Shown here in pieces: positions 54,078 to 63,105 of a stretch of DNA of 64,000 bases (within the stretch, counting starts at the first letter, position 1; each line of letters begins with the position of its first letter). A program made the translations under genes and the position numbers. The stretch is from CAWJPW01 sp963844845 (GTDB lineage Bacteria > Acidobacteriota > Thermoanaerobaculia > Thermoanaerobaculales > Sulfomarinibacteraceae), in the NCBI GenBank assembly GCA_963844845.1, contig CAWJPW010000003.1:496001-560000 (forward strand), in the 5' to 3' direction. Below the pieces are notes generated by a model. The model saw only the letters and a list, made by a program, of their open reading frames with translations, was not told the DNA's origin and searched no databases.

Positions 54078-56141
54078 TCAGTTCACATCCTCGTCGTCAT
54101 CGTCTGCCAGGAACCCCGGTAGCTGGTAGCGGCCGCCGGGGAGGGCGACGGGCTCCTCCTGGACAACCTCCGACGCCACAACCTCGCGCTCGGCGACGCC
54201 TTCGGGCAGCTCGAGGAGGAAGCAGGATGGCTCGAGCAGGACGTCGACACGGTAGCGGTCGCGGGCCACGGAGGGGTGCACGAGCAGGAGGTGGTCGCGG
54301 GCGCGGGTGACGGCCACGTAGAAGAGTCTGCGCTCCTCCTCGAGGTCCTCGGCGCGCACGGTGGGGAAACGCCCCTCGGCAAGCCAGAGGACGAACACCA
54401 CCCGCCACTCGAGCCCCTTGGCCTGGTGGATGGAGGAGAGAGTGAGGAGCTCGTCGGCGGGACCGCCGGCGACGTCTTCGCCGGAGAGCTCGTTGAGCAG
54501 GGCGATCTCGCTGATGAAGGCATGGGCGTCGGGGTAGCCGTCGGCGAAGATGGCGAGCTGCTCGAGGTCGTCGAGGCGGGAGCCGGCGTTCTCCAGGTTG
54601 TCACGCACCCAGTCGCGGTAGAAGCCTTGGACGACCTCGCGGATAGACTCGCCCGGCTGGCCGGCGAGGCGCGGCGAGGCGAGGGCTTCGAGCAGCTCGG
54701 CGAGCTCTGCGAAGGAGCGCTGCGCGCCGCGGGGAAGGTCGAGGGTGAGCCTCTCCAGGCGGGCAAGCGCGCGCAGGGGGTCGCCGCCCGCCATCGTCGC
54801 CCATACCCGTGCCACCAGGCGCGGACCGATGCCGCGGCGGAGCTTGGCCGCCCGCGCGAAGGCCACCTCGTCGCGGGGGTTGTCGGCGAAGCGCAGGTGG
54901 CCGAGGACGTCCTTGATGTGCCGCTGCTCGAAGAAACGCAGGCCCGAGCGCACCTGGTAGGGGATGTTGCGGCGGGTGAGCTCCACCTGGAGCTCCACCG
55001 AGTGAAAATGGTTGCGGTAGAGCACCGCCATCTGGTCGAGCTCGAAGCCCTCCTCACGCAGAGCGATCACCTCGTCGGCAACCCAGGAGGCCTGGCGCTC
55101 GGGGTTCGGCACCGAGACCTGGCGCGGACGGTCCTCGCCGGTGCGGATGGCCCGCAGCTCCTTGTGGAACTGGCGTTGGTTGTTGAGGATGGAGGCGTTG
55201 GCCAGGCTCAGCACCGGGGGCACGGAGCGGTAGTTGGTCTCGAGCCGGAAGACGGTGGTCTCGGGGTGACGCTGGGGGAAACCCAGGATGTTCTCGAAGT
55301 CGGCGCCGCGGAAGGCGTAGATGGACTGGGCGTCGTCGCCCACCACCATGAGGTTTTTCGCCGGCCCCAGCATGGCGTCGACGATGTCCGCCTGCAGACG
55401 GTTGGTGTCCTGGTACTCGTCCACAAGAACGTGGACGAAGCGCCGCGCCAGCTCGGTGCGCGCGTCCGGATGGCGCTTGAGGAGCAGCAGCCAGTTGAGG
55501 AGCAGGTCGTCGAAGTCCATGAGGTCGCCGCGCCGCTTGCGTTCCAGGTAACGCTTGAATACGGCGGCGATGGCGTCGGCCTGCTCGAGGTACTGCGGGG
55601 CGCGGTCCAGGAGCACCTGCTCCAGCTCACTGCCGGTGTTGATGACGAAGCTGTAGAGATCGACGAGCAGGCGCGGCTTGGGGGTACGCCGCTTGGGCAG
55701 CTCCGGGCTCACGTCGGCCAGCGCCGTTCCCATGAGGTCGACGGCGTCTTCCCGGTCGAGGATCGAGAACCGCGGCGTGTAGCCCACCGCCTGGGCATAG
55801 CGCCGCAGCAGACGGTGCCCCACCGAATGGAAGGTGCCCCCCATCACCTGGCCGGCGCCCCGTTCCACCAGCTGACCCACGCGCTCCAGCATCTCGCGGG
55901 CGGCCTTGTTGGTGAAGGTGAGCAGCAGGATCTGCCCGGGGGGAACGCCGTCCTCGATGAGGCGACAGACCCGGTAGACAAGGGTCCGGGTCTTGCCGGT
56001 GCCCGCCCCGGCCAGCACGAGCATCGGCCCTCCCGGGTGCCGCACGACCTCGAGCTGCTCGGCGTTGAGCTCAGCGGCGTAGTCGACGCGACGGGAGCCC
56101 CGCGCGGGCGGCGCGGGCCGGCGGGCGAGCTCGTCGCTCAC
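54078..56141 (-). CDS. UvrD/PcrA-like superfamily 1 DNA helicase
   Basis: The 687-residue ATP-dependent 3'-5' helicase has all SF1A motifs: Q-motif LNAEQLEVVRHPGGPMLVLA, Walker A GAGTGKTRT, LLTFTNKAAREMLERV (Ia), VDEYQDTN (II), VVGDDAQSIYAFRGA (III), RLETNYRS (IV), SSIHQAKGLEWRVVFVLWLA (V) and FYVAVTRARDHLLL (VI). The C-terminal 60 residues end in an acidic tail. GTG 56141 overlaps the GNAT stop (GTGA), so it is translated with that gene. UvrD, PcrA and Rep cannot be separated by eye. The same frame stays open upstream inside the GNAT gene; that part is ignored. Confidence 0.93.
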   Translation of the reverse strand: MSDELARRPAPPARGSRRVDYAAELNAEQLEVVRHPGGPMLVLAGAGTGKTRTLVYRVCRLIEDGVPPGQILLLTFTNKAAREMLERVGQLVERGAGQVMGGTFHSVGHRLLRRYAQAVGYTPRFSILDREDAVDLMGTALADVSPELPKRRTPKPRLLVDLYSFVINTGSELEQVLLDRAPQYLEQADAIAAVFKRYLERKRRGDLMDFDDLLLNWLLLLKRHPDARTELARRFVHVLVDEYQDTNRLQADIVDAMLGPAKNLMVVGDDAQSIYAFRGADFENILGFPQRHPETTVFRLETNYRSVPPVLSLANASILNNQRQFHKELRAIRTGEDRPRQVSVPNPERQASWVADEVIALREEGFELDQMAVLYRNHFHSVELQVELTRRNIPYQVRSGLRFFEQRHIKDVLGHLRFADNPRDEVAFARAAKLRRGIGPRLVARVWATMAGGDPLRALARLERLTLDLPRGAQRSFAELAELLEALASPRLAGQPGESIREVVQGFYRDWVRDNLENAGSRLDDLEQLAIFADGYPDAHAFISEIALLNELSGEDVAGGPADELLTLSSIHQAKGLEWRVVFVLWLAEGRFPTVRAEDLEEERRLFYVAVTRARDHLLLVHPSVARDRYRVDVLLEPSCFLLELPEGVAEREVVASEVVQEEPVALPGGRYQLPGFLADDDDEDVN

Positions 56142-57049
56142 GGCAGGCTCGTGACTCCCAGAGCCATGCGGTCGAGCGAGAGTGTTGCGTGGCGGCCGTA
56201 GAGCAGGAGCGTTCGTTCCAGGCGGGCGCCGCCGTCCAGCAGTGCGTCCAGGGCCGGGGTGAAGGGCGCGGGCAGGTGGACGCGGAGAGTGGCGGCGCGA
56301 TCGCCCGCCAGAGAGAGCTCGACGGCCCAGCCCAGAGCCGCCAACGCGGCCTCCTGGGTGGAGCCGGCCGCCGGCCCGGTCTGGGCGCCGCCGTAGGCGT
56401 AGGCCGCCACGCGGGTTCCTTGGCGCACGAAGGCGGCGTTGAAACCGCGCTCCTTGAGCCAGTAGACGTGGTCCGCCTCGCGGGTGATGCCGCGCGTGAG
56501 GCGGTCGATCCGGTCGAGGTCGGCCTGACCGCGGCGCCCGAGCAGCTCCTGGCTCACGTCGACGCCCGGGAGCAACCGGGAGAGCGCGGCGCCCACGCGG
56601 GTGGCCTCGGTCCGGTCGATGGCGAACTCGTACACCGGCGTCAGCGGGTGCAGCTGATGGCGCAGGAGGAGGCTCTCCACGGCGCCGTCGGGGGCTACCA
56701 GGGCGAGGAAGCTCTTGGCGCCCGAGCGCTCTCCGTAGGCCACTGCTCGGCTCAACAACGCCTCGCCGGCACCGCGGCCGCGGTGCTGGGGCAGCACGCA
56801 GAGCTCCGAGAGGACCCACTGCTGCGAGCGCACGTGCGAGGCTGCAAATCCCACCGTCTCCTCGCGCTCGAGCGCGACGATGAAACCGTCGGGGTCCTGG
56901 CTCATGATGTGCTGGAGGTCGGGATTGATCTCCATGTCGAGGTCGAGGGGGCCGGCGCCGGGCATGGGCCGGCCGGCAGCGGCGTCGAGCAGGAGGACCA
57001 GGCCCGGCAGCTCCTCGCGGTGGGCGGGGCGCACCTTGATGCGCGCCAT
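56138..57049 (-). CDS. GNAT-family N-acetyltransferase with second GNAT-like domain
   Basis: The 303-residue protein begins IKVRPAHREELPGLVLLLDA and has the acetyl-CoA motif A LSELCVLPQHRGRGAGEALL (Q/RxxGxG/A) at about 110-130. The C-terminal half (from about 160) resembles a second, degenerate GNAT domain as in double-GNAT proteins of about 300 residues. Substrate is unknown. It overlaps the upstream YvlD-like gene (ATGA) and the downstream helicase (GTGA), forming a tightly coupled operon. Confidence 0.82.
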   Translation of the reverse strand: MARIKVRPAHREELPGLVLLLDAAAGRPMPGAGPLDLDMEINPDLQHIMSQDPDGFIVALEREETVGFAASHVRSQQWVLSELCVLPQHRGRGAGEALLSRAVAYGERSGAKSFLALVAPDGAVESLLLRHQLHPLTPVYEFAIDRTEATRVGAALSRLLPGVDVSQELLGRRGQADLDRIDRLTRGITREADHVYWLKERGFNAAFVRQGTRVAAYAYGGAQTGPAAGSTQEAALAALGWAVELSLAGDRAATLRVHLPAPFTPALDALLDGGARLERTLLLYGRHATLSLDRMALGVTSLP

Positions 57050-57393
57050 CAGTCGTCCCGCGCGGCGGCGCCTGCGAACCAGGAGACAAGCCCCACCACC
57101 AGTGCGCCCAGCATCGCCCAGCCCAGAGAGTCGACGTTGAACCCGGGGACCAGCCAGGCCGCCAGCGCGAAGGCGATGCCGTTGACCACCAGGTAGAAGA
57201 GCCCCAGCGTGAGGATGGTGATGGGAAGGGTCAGGATCACGAGGACGGGACGGATCACCGCGTTGACGAAGCCGAGGACGAGGCCCGCTACCACTACGGC
57301 GAGCACTGAGCTGGCATGCACCCCTGGGAGAACCCAGGCGGCAACGCCGAGGGCGATCGCGGTGATGATCCAGTGGGCGAAGAACCGTGGCAT
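57049..57393 (-). CDS. Four-helix membrane protein of the phage-holin-like/YvlD family
   Basis: A 114-residue protein with four membrane helices: FFAHWIITAIALGVAAWVLP, VLAVVVAGLVLGFVNAVIRP, VLVILTLPITILTLGLFYLV, and the last helix up to FAGAA. The NAVIRPVL and TLPITILTLGLFYLVVNG stretch is the family signature (PF04020-like). Despite the family name these are chromosomal genes of unknown function, often linked to envelope stress. AGGAGG lies six bases before the ATG. First gene of the operon with GNAT and helicase. Confidence 0.9.
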   Translation of the reverse strand: MPRFFAHWIITAIALGVAAWVLPGVHASSVLAVVVAGLVLGFVNAVIRPVLVILTLPITILTLGLFYLVVNGIAFALAAWLVPGFNVDSLGWAMLGALVVGLVSWFAGAAARDD

Positions 57394-57598
57394 GCAAGGC
57401 CTCCTGTGCCGCCGCAGTGTAGCAGGATGCCTGCCCGGCGATGGTGGTGATGAAACACCTCGGCCCCCCCCGCCGCGTCGGCGTCGGTCTCGGGGGTACC
57501 ACCGTGTGGGGCACGATGGCGGACCTGACGGGCAACGCTCCCGCCGACCGTTGGGCGAGTTGCCTGTAGGATGGCCGGGGGCCATTCGGGAGGAGCTC

Positions 57599-58705
57599 AT
57601 GGGTGAGGAGCTACGGGGTCTACGGGACGAGATCGCGGGGTTGGATCGGGCCCTGCTCGAGCTGCTGGAGCGACGCTTCCGGCTCGCCGCTGAGGTGGGC
57701 CGTGTCAAGGCCGAGCGCGGCCAGGCGGTGACGGTGCGCGAGGTGGAGCAGCGGGTGCTGCAGCGGGCGCGCGAGCATGCCGAGGCGTGCGGAGTCTCCG
57801 ACCAGGTGATGGACGCCATCTTCCAGGCCATCATCCGGGGCTCGGTGGAGCGGCAGTACCGGGTGGGGGTGGGCCTGCGCGCCGAGGGTGGCGCCCACCT
57901 GCTGGTGCTGGGCGGCGCCGGCGCCATGGGGGGTTGGCTGCGCCACTTCCTCGCCGGCATCGGCCACCGGGTGGACGCCCTGGACACAGCGTGGGCAGGT
58001 TTGCCGCCGGCGGAAGGCCGGTTCGCGGAGCTGGGTGAGGTCGCCGATCTCGACGCCTACGACGGGATCATCGTGTCGGTGCCGCTCGCCATCACGGGGG
58101 AGGTGCTGACCGAGCTCGTGACTCGGGCGCCACGTGTCCCGGTGGTAGAGATCGCGTCCATCAAGGAGCACCTCCGCGCGCCCCTCGCGGCTCTCAGGGC
58201 GGCCGGAACGCCGGCGCTCTCCCTGCACCCCATGTTCGGACCGGGCAAGAGCCCGTACGAGCCTCTCACCGTGGTGCACGTGGTGCTCGAGGACGAGGAC
58301 GCCGAGCGCGCGCGGGTGCTGGCGGTGCTCCATCATCCCTACCTGGATCTGGTGAGCCTGCCCTTCGATCGCCACGACCGCCTCATGGGCTGGCTCCTGG
58401 GCCTGGCACATCTGTCGGGCATCCTCTTCGGAGCGACGCTCACCCGCTGCGGCCTCGACTCCGGCGAGCTCGCGCGGGTCGCGTCGACCACGTTCGCACG
58501 CCAGGCCGCCACCGCGCGTTCGGTGCTGGAGGAGGACCCGGACCTCTACTTCGCCATCCAGCGTCTCAATCCGCACCGCGGCCAGGTGTACTCGGCGCTC
58601 ACCGCGGCGCTGGGCGATCTCACCGGGGCGGTGGAGCGGGACGACCGCGAAGCCTTCACCGAGGCCATGGCGCTCGCAGCCGGTTTTCTGCCGGGGCAGG
58701 GCTGA
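57599..58705 (+). CDS. tyrA: Chorismate mutase-prephenate dehydrogenase (T-protein)
   Basis: The 368-residue bifunctional enzyme makes 4-hydroxyphenylpyruvate for tyrosine. Residues 1-90 are an AroQ chorismate mutase (LRDEIAGLDRALLELLERRF, RxxxAxxVGRVKAERG). From about 98, LLVLGGAGAMGGWLRHFLAG is the NAD-binding fold, and VVEIASIKEHL, LSLHPMFGPG and HDRLMGWLLGLAHLSGILF are prephenate dehydrogenase signatures. This order matches the enterobacterial T-protein. GGGAGGAG before ATG 57599 fixes the start, far inside a longer open frame. It stands alone, with no aro genes adjacent. Confidence 0.93.
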   Translation: MGEELRGLRDEIAGLDRALLELLERRFRLAAEVGRVKAERGQAVTVREVEQRVLQRAREHAEACGVSDQVMDAIFQAIIRGSVERQYRVGVGLRAEGGAHLLVLGGAGAMGGWLRHFLAGIGHRVDALDTAWAGLPPAEGRFAELGEVADLDAYDGIIVSVPLAITGEVLTELVTRAPRVPVVEIASIKEHLRAPLAALRAAGTPALSLHPMFGPGKSPYEPLTVVHVVLEDEDAERARVLAVLHHPYLDLVSLPFDRHDRLMGWLLGLAHLSGILFGATLTRCGLDSGELARVASTTFARQAATARSVLEEDPDLYFAIQRLNPHRGQVYSALTAALGDLTGAVERDDREAFTEAMALAAGFLPGQG

Positions 58706-58799
58706 TCCAGCCCGGCACGGGTGGGCGGATTTTTCACTCTTCTCACCTCACTGCCGGGGCGATCCGGGAGGGGGCGCGGCCCCGGTTCTTGACTCACCA

Positions 58800-58828
58800 T
58801 TCAAAAATCGCCGCCGCCGGGCTACACT
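58800..58828 (+). promoter_or_regulatory. Sigma-70-like promoter for the acyl-CoA carboxylase gene
   Basis: TTCAAA (58800-58805) and TACACT (58823-58828) lie 17 bases apart, 18 bases before the ATG. An AT-rich ATTCAAAAATC patch in GC-rich surroundings supports it; the -35 matches consensus at four of six positions. Confidence 0.5.
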
Positions 58829-58846
58829 CCGGCGCGGGAGATCCTC

Positions 58847-60514
58847 ATGCCGAAGACCCTTGACACCGAGCTGCGGCGCAACGGCGCCTTCGAGACCAAC
58901 GCCGACCACTGGCGCAACCAGCTGCGCCGGCTCACCGCCGAACGGGCCACCATCGCCGAGGGCGGCGGCGAGCGCGCCGCCGAACGTCAGCGGGAGCAGG
59001 ACAAGATGCTGGCCCGCGAGCGGGTGACCGCCCTGCTCGACGAGGGCACCGAGCTCCTGGAGCTCGGCTCCTTCGCCGCCTGGGATATGTACGAGGAGTG
59101 GGGCGGAGCGCCGGCGGCCGGCGTGGTCATCGGCCTCGGGCGAGTCTCCGGTCGCGAGTGCGTGGTGGTGGCCAACGACGCCACCGTCAAGGCCGGCGCG
59201 TGGTTTCCCATGACCTGCAAGAAGATCATCCGGGCCCAGGAGATCGCCCTGGAGAATCGGTTGCCGCTCATCTACCTGGTGGACTCGGCGGGGGTCTTTC
59301 TCCCGCTCCAGGAGGAGATCTTCCCGGACAAGGAGCATTTCGGGCGGGTGTTCTACAACAACGCGCGCATCTCGGCGGAGGGGATCTACCAGATCGCGGC
59401 CATCATGGGTTCGTGCGTGGCCGGGGGGGCCTACCTCCCGATCATGTCGGACGAGTCCCTCATCGTCGAGGGCACCGGGACCATCTTCCTGGCGGGCGCC
59501 CACCTGGTGCGCGCCGCCATCGGCGAGCAGATCGACAATCAGGAGCTGGGCGGCGCCGAGGTGCAGGTGGACATCTCAGGGGTGGTGGACGACCGCTTCC
59601 CCGATGACGCGGCCGCCATCGCCCACATCCGCGCCCGCATCGGCGAGCTGGCGCAGGCGCCACGGGCTCCCTTCGACCATATCGAGGCGGCCGAGCCCGT
59701 CGCCGACCCCGACGAGATTCTCGGCCTGCTGCCGGCGGACCGCAGCCGCCCCTACGACACCTACGGCTTGCTCGCCCGGCTCCTCGACGGATCCAGCTTC
59801 ACCGAGTACAAGGCCACTTACGGTTGCTCGCTGATCTGCGGTACCGGTCGCATCGGCGGCTGGGCGGTGGGCGTGGTCGCCAACCAGCGCCAGATCGTGC
59901 ATCGGCGCCGGGGCCTCGAGTCGCGCGAGCGCGAGATGCAGATCGGCGGGGTGATCTACCCCGATGCCGCCGACAAGGCCGCCCGCTTCGTGGAGCTGAT
60001 GAACCAGAAGGGCATCCCCCTGCTGTTCCTCCAGGACGTCACCGGTTTCATGGTGGGGTCCAAGGCGGAGCGGGAGGGGATCATCAAGGACGGCGCCAAG
60101 CTGGTCAACGTCGTCGCCAACTCGGTGGTGCCCAAGCTCACCGTCTTCGTCGGCAACTCCTACGGGGCCGGCAACTACGCCATGTGCGGGCGGGCTTACG
60201 GGGCGCGCTTCTTCTTCGCCTGGCCGTCGGCGTCGATCTCGGTGATGGGGGGCGAGCAGGCCTCGCGCACGCTCCTCGCCATCCAGCTCAAGAACCGCGG
60301 CGACGACGTCAGCGACGATGAGAAGCAGCAGCGCTTGGCGGAAATCCAGGCACACTACGAGGCGGCCATGGATCCCCGCTATGCCGCAGCCCGCCTCTGG
60401 GTGGACGAGATCATCGACCCCCGCGACACCCGGGCGGTCCTCGTCCGCTGCCTCGAGGCGTGCGCCCACAACCCCGAGCTCCGGCCGTTCCGCCAAGGCG
60501 TCCTGCAGACCTGA
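58847..60514 (+). CDS. Acyl-CoA carboxylase beta (carboxyltransferase) subunit
   Basis: A 555-residue carboxyltransferase of the propionyl-/methylcrotonyl-/geranyl-CoA carboxylase group. It transfers CO2 from carboxybiotin to an acyl-CoA. Domain N has LLDEGTELLELGSFAAWDMY, VKAGAWFPMTCKKIIRAQEI and IMGSCVAGGAYLPIMSDESL; domain C has IPLLFLQDVTGFMVGSKAER, AGNYAMCGRAYGARFFFAWP and SVMGGEQASRTL. The GxGGA-type oxyanion loops are both present. The PMTxKKIxRAQEIA and FLPLQEEIFPD segments favour a methylcrotonyl-CoA carboxylase-like enzyme, but substrate is uncertain. No alpha subunit is adjacent. A promoter precedes it. Confidence 0.9.
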   Translation: MPKTLDTELRRNGAFETNADHWRNQLRRLTAERATIAEGGGERAAERQREQDKMLARERVTALLDEGTELLELGSFAAWDMYEEWGGAPAAGVVIGLGRVSGRECVVVANDATVKAGAWFPMTCKKIIRAQEIALENRLPLIYLVDSAGVFLPLQEEIFPDKEHFGRVFYNNARISAEGIYQIAAIMGSCVAGGAYLPIMSDESLIVEGTGTIFLAGAHLVRAAIGEQIDNQELGGAEVQVDISGVVDDRFPDDAAAIAHIRARIGELAQAPRAPFDHIEAAEPVADPDEILGLLPADRSRPYDTYGLLARLLDGSSFTEYKATYGCSLICGTGRIGGWAVGVVANQRQIVHRRRGLESREREMQIGGVIYPDAADKAARFVELMNQKGIPLLFLQDVTGFMVGSKAEREGIIKDGAKLVNVVANSVVPKLTVFVGNSYGAGNYAMCGRAYGARFFFAWPSASISVMGGEQASRTLLAIQLKNRGDDVSDDEKQQRLAEIQAHYEAAMDPRYAAARLWVDEIIDPRDTRAVLVRCLEACAHNPELRPFRQGVLQT

Positions 60515-60598
60515 GCAGCGGAGATGACCGGGGCTTCAGGCGAAGCCTGGCGGCGGTGGTTGTACAATTCCTGGTGAAGGTCGCGTATCCAAGCTGTC

Positions 60599-61357
60599 AT
60601 GGCTGACGACCGGTCGGCCAGGGGATGTGTAGCTATGCCGGAGATGGTTCTCAAGGGCTCGTTGGCAGCCATCAGTGTTCCGGACGTACTGAGCTTCCTG
60701 TCGATGCTCCGCAAGACCGGAACGTTGATGCTCCACGAGGAGGGAGCCATGGCCGAGCGGCGGCTGTGCTGGCGCGACGGTGACATCGTCTTCGCAAGCT
60801 CCACCGACCCGCAGGCATCCCTCGGTCGCTATCTGGTGCGGCGGGGGTGGATCACCCCCGAGGAGAACGAGCGCACCGGTCAGGTGGTGGGCAACGGCCG
60901 TCGTCATGGAGAGATCCTGGTGGACCAGGGCCTCGTCACCGATACGCAGTTGGTGACCGCCATCCGGCGCCAGGTGCTGGAGATCATCTACGGCAGCTTC
61001 CGCATCACCGAGGGCTGGTTCACCTTCGACGACACCGATCGCGCCCACCTCTACGACATCCACCTCAACACGTCGGTGAGCACCATCGTCATGGAAGGGG
61101 TACGGCGCCTGGATGAGTGGCCGCGGCTGGCGGAGGTCATCCCCAGCTACGAGGTCGTACCGCAGCAGCTCCCGGGGGCGGAGGGCTGGTCGCCGCACGA
61201 CATCAGCACCTGGGAAAACGAGGTCCTGGGGCTCGTTGACGGTCGTGCCACCGTGGCCGAGATTCTTTCTCGCTCGCCCTTCGACGAGTTCGAGACCCTC
61301 CAGGGCTTAGCCGCGCTCGCCTACGCCGGGAGGATCGCCATCTCGCCGGCGTCGTAG
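60599..61357 (+). CDS. DUF4388-domain protein
   Basis: The 252-residue protein has an N-terminal DUF4388 (PATAN-like) domain: LKGSLAAISVPDVLSFLSML, RKTGTLMLHEEG, and RRLCWRDGDIVFASSTDPQA, as in proteins linked to gliding, chemosensory and receiver systems. A middle segment (LGRYLVRRGWITPEENERTG) and a winged-helix-like C-terminus (VDGRATVAEILSRSPFDEFE) follow. It may be an adapter in signalling. MPEMVLKG at 60635 is a possible later start. A -10-like TACAAT lies at 60563-60568. Confidence 0.8.
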   Translation: MADDRSARGCVAMPEMVLKGSLAAISVPDVLSFLSMLRKTGTLMLHEEGAMAERRLCWRDGDIVFASSTDPQASLGRYLVRRGWITPEENERTGQVVGNGRRHGEILVDQGLVTDTQLVTAIRRQVLEIIYGSFRITEGWFTFDDTDRAHLYDIHLNTSVSTIVMEGVRRLDEWPRLAEVIPSYEVVPQQLPGAEGWSPHDISTWENEVLGLVDGRATVAEILSRSPFDEFETLQGLAALAYAGRIAISPAS

Positions 61358-61523
61358 GGGACGGCGGGCAGGTCCTGGCTGTACCGGGAACGTCGGCACG
61401 AGCGAGGCCGGGGGGTCGCCGATGGGCAGCCCGGTACTTGTGGTCTGCGTGCCTGCTGATCCGGCAGCGTCGGCGCTGCGGGGGCTTGTCGTCACGACTG
61501 CCTGAAACGAGCGCTGGCGTGTG

Positions 61524-62264
61524 TCAGATCGTCAGCGCCTGCTCCAGACGGGTGGCGGCCACGGGCTCGAGGCCTTCGAAGCAGACCGCGAAGTCACCCG
61601 TGGACTCGCGCCCCGGAATCGCGTGGCGGACAACCCGGGCGGTGGCGGCAATCGGCTGGTCGAAGCCGGCGGCGGCCAGCTCGATGAGGCAGTGGGCGCC
61701 GACGCGGGGCCGACCCGGACAGGCGAGAAGCGCACCCGAGATCGACACGTTCACGGCCTCGCCACAAAGGCGAGGCCCGGAGGGTAGGCTCACGGTGACC
61801 GGCCACGCGACGCGGGCGCGCGGGGCGACGCTGGTGAGACGCTCGAGGGTGGCGGAGAGCAGGCCCTCTGGTGCGTGGCGCGGCAGTACCGCGTTGGCAC
61901 CTCGGCTCACCATCTGCTCGGCGGCGGCGGCGAGCTCCGGGAGTGCCATCACCAGGACCGACGAGCGGCGGCTGGCGCTGGCTGGCGTCCGCAGGCGATC
62001 GAGGAACTGCCGCAGGACCATGTCGGCCAGTGGGTAGCCGCATACCACGAGTCGAAAGGTGCGCGTCTCGAGTCGAGACAGAGCCTCGCCCGCACGCCGG
62101 GCCTCTTCCACCGCGAGACCACGGCGGGCCAGGAGGGGGCGGAGCCGAGCCTGGAGCTCGCCGTCGAGATCGAGCACCATGGCCAGACCGACCGGCCGCT
62201 CCCCATTGCCACCGGCTCCGTCCTTGGAGACGGATCGCCGCCATGGTCCGCTGAGCAGGCGCAT
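61524..62264 (-). CDS. PilZ-domain protein with receiver-like N-terminal domain
   Basis: The 246-residue protein starts with a receiver-like fold (AMVLDLDGELQARLRPLLAR, LVVCGYPLADMVLRQFLDRL, SSVLVMALPE) in which the phosphoacceptor Asp position reads Gly-Tyr, so phosphorylation is unlikely. A C-terminal PilZ domain follows with APRARVAWPVTVSL (RxxxR-like) and VNVSISGALLAC (N/DxSxxG), the cyclic-di-GMP binding motif. It is probably a second-messenger effector. Later starts are possible because the first 25 residues are poorly conserved in appearance. Confidence 0.78.
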   Translation of the reverse strand: MRLLSGPWRRSVSKDGAGGNGERPVGLAMVLDLDGELQARLRPLLARRGLAVEEARRAGEALSRLETRTFRLVVCGYPLADMVLRQFLDRLRTPASASRRSSVLVMALPELAAAAEQMVSRGANAVLPRHAPEGLLSATLERLTSVAPRARVAWPVTVSLPSGPRLCGEAVNVSISGALLACPGRPRVGAHCLIELAAAGFDQPIAATARVVRHAIPGRESTGDFAVCFEGLEPVAATRLEQALTI

Positions 62265-62437
62265 TACAAGACGTCCTCCAAACCTGTCTCAAGGATGCCA
62301 TGGTTTACCGCGTGGACAAGGTGATACCGGACACTCCAAGCTCGGGAATCTGAGCATCGAACAACCTGGATCTGAGACGGGTAACGGTCTTCGTGGCACA
62401 ATGTCGGCCGGCTGGTACGCTCGAACGGAGGGTGCGC

Positions 62438-62941
62438 ATGAGCTTGGCTCCGGAGCATAGGATCATCCGCCTGTTCGAGACCATCGTACCTTTCGTGCGG
62501 TTTCTCGGCATGCGTTTCCTCTCGCTCGAGTCCGGCACCGCGGTGATGGAGATCCCCTTTCGGGAGGAGCTGGTTGGGAACCCGGAGCTGCCGGCTCTGC
62601 ACGGCGGTGTGGTTTCCTCGCTGCTCGACACCTGTGGGGGAGCGGCAGTGTGGTCGTTGCTTGGGCGCAACGACCGGGTCTCCACGGTCGACCTGCGGGT
62701 GGACTATCTGCGGCCGGCCCGCACCGAGACCCTGCGGGCCCGCGCGGCGGTCGTCCGACTGGGCAACCGCGTTGGGGTGGTGGAGCTGCGCGCCTACCAT
62801 CCGGACGACGAGGAGCGGCCGGTGGCCGTGGGAACGGGCGTGTACAACGTCCGGCGCATGGCGGCGGCCGATGGTGCAGCGCTGTGGGCGAAGGTGGAGG
62901 AGTCCCCCGCCCCAACCACCGGTGGCGGGGTGGTGAAGTGA
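62438..62941 (+). CDS. Hotdog-fold thioesterase (PaaI-like)
   Basis: A 167-residue acyl-CoA thioesterase-like protein. The signature LPALHGGVVSSLLDTCGGAA (HGG with the catalytic region) and STVDLRVDYLRPARTETLRA are typical of the PaaI/YigI group. It should hydrolyse aryl- or acyl-CoA thioesters in the cytosol, possibly linked to the acyl-CoA genes in this window. GGAGGG seven bases before ATG 62438 decides the start. Confidence 0.85.
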   Translation: MSLAPEHRIIRLFETIVPFVRFLGMRFLSLESGTAVMEIPFREELVGNPELPALHGGVVSSLLDTCGGAAVWSLLGRNDRVSTVDLRVDYLRPARTETLRARAAVVRLGNRVGVVELRAYHPDDEERPVAVGTGVYNVRRMAAADGAALWAKVEESPAPTTGGGVVK

Positions 62942-63105
62942 CGAGGTGATGAGGGCCGCCCGATTGCTCGGGGCACGCCGCGGAGCCCCGAGGGTGCGGG
63001 AGCACCCTCCATTCAGCTGCATGGATGGATGAACGGTGATCGGACGGTCCCCGTCCGCCCTGAGAGCATTGACGCGCCATCCAGAAAGTGTAACGATTCT
63101 ACCTT

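Noticed and set aside
54276..56201. 641-codon plus-strand frame across the helicase gene
   Set aside because: It is antisense to all seven SF1 helicase motifs and has no recognisable family of its own.
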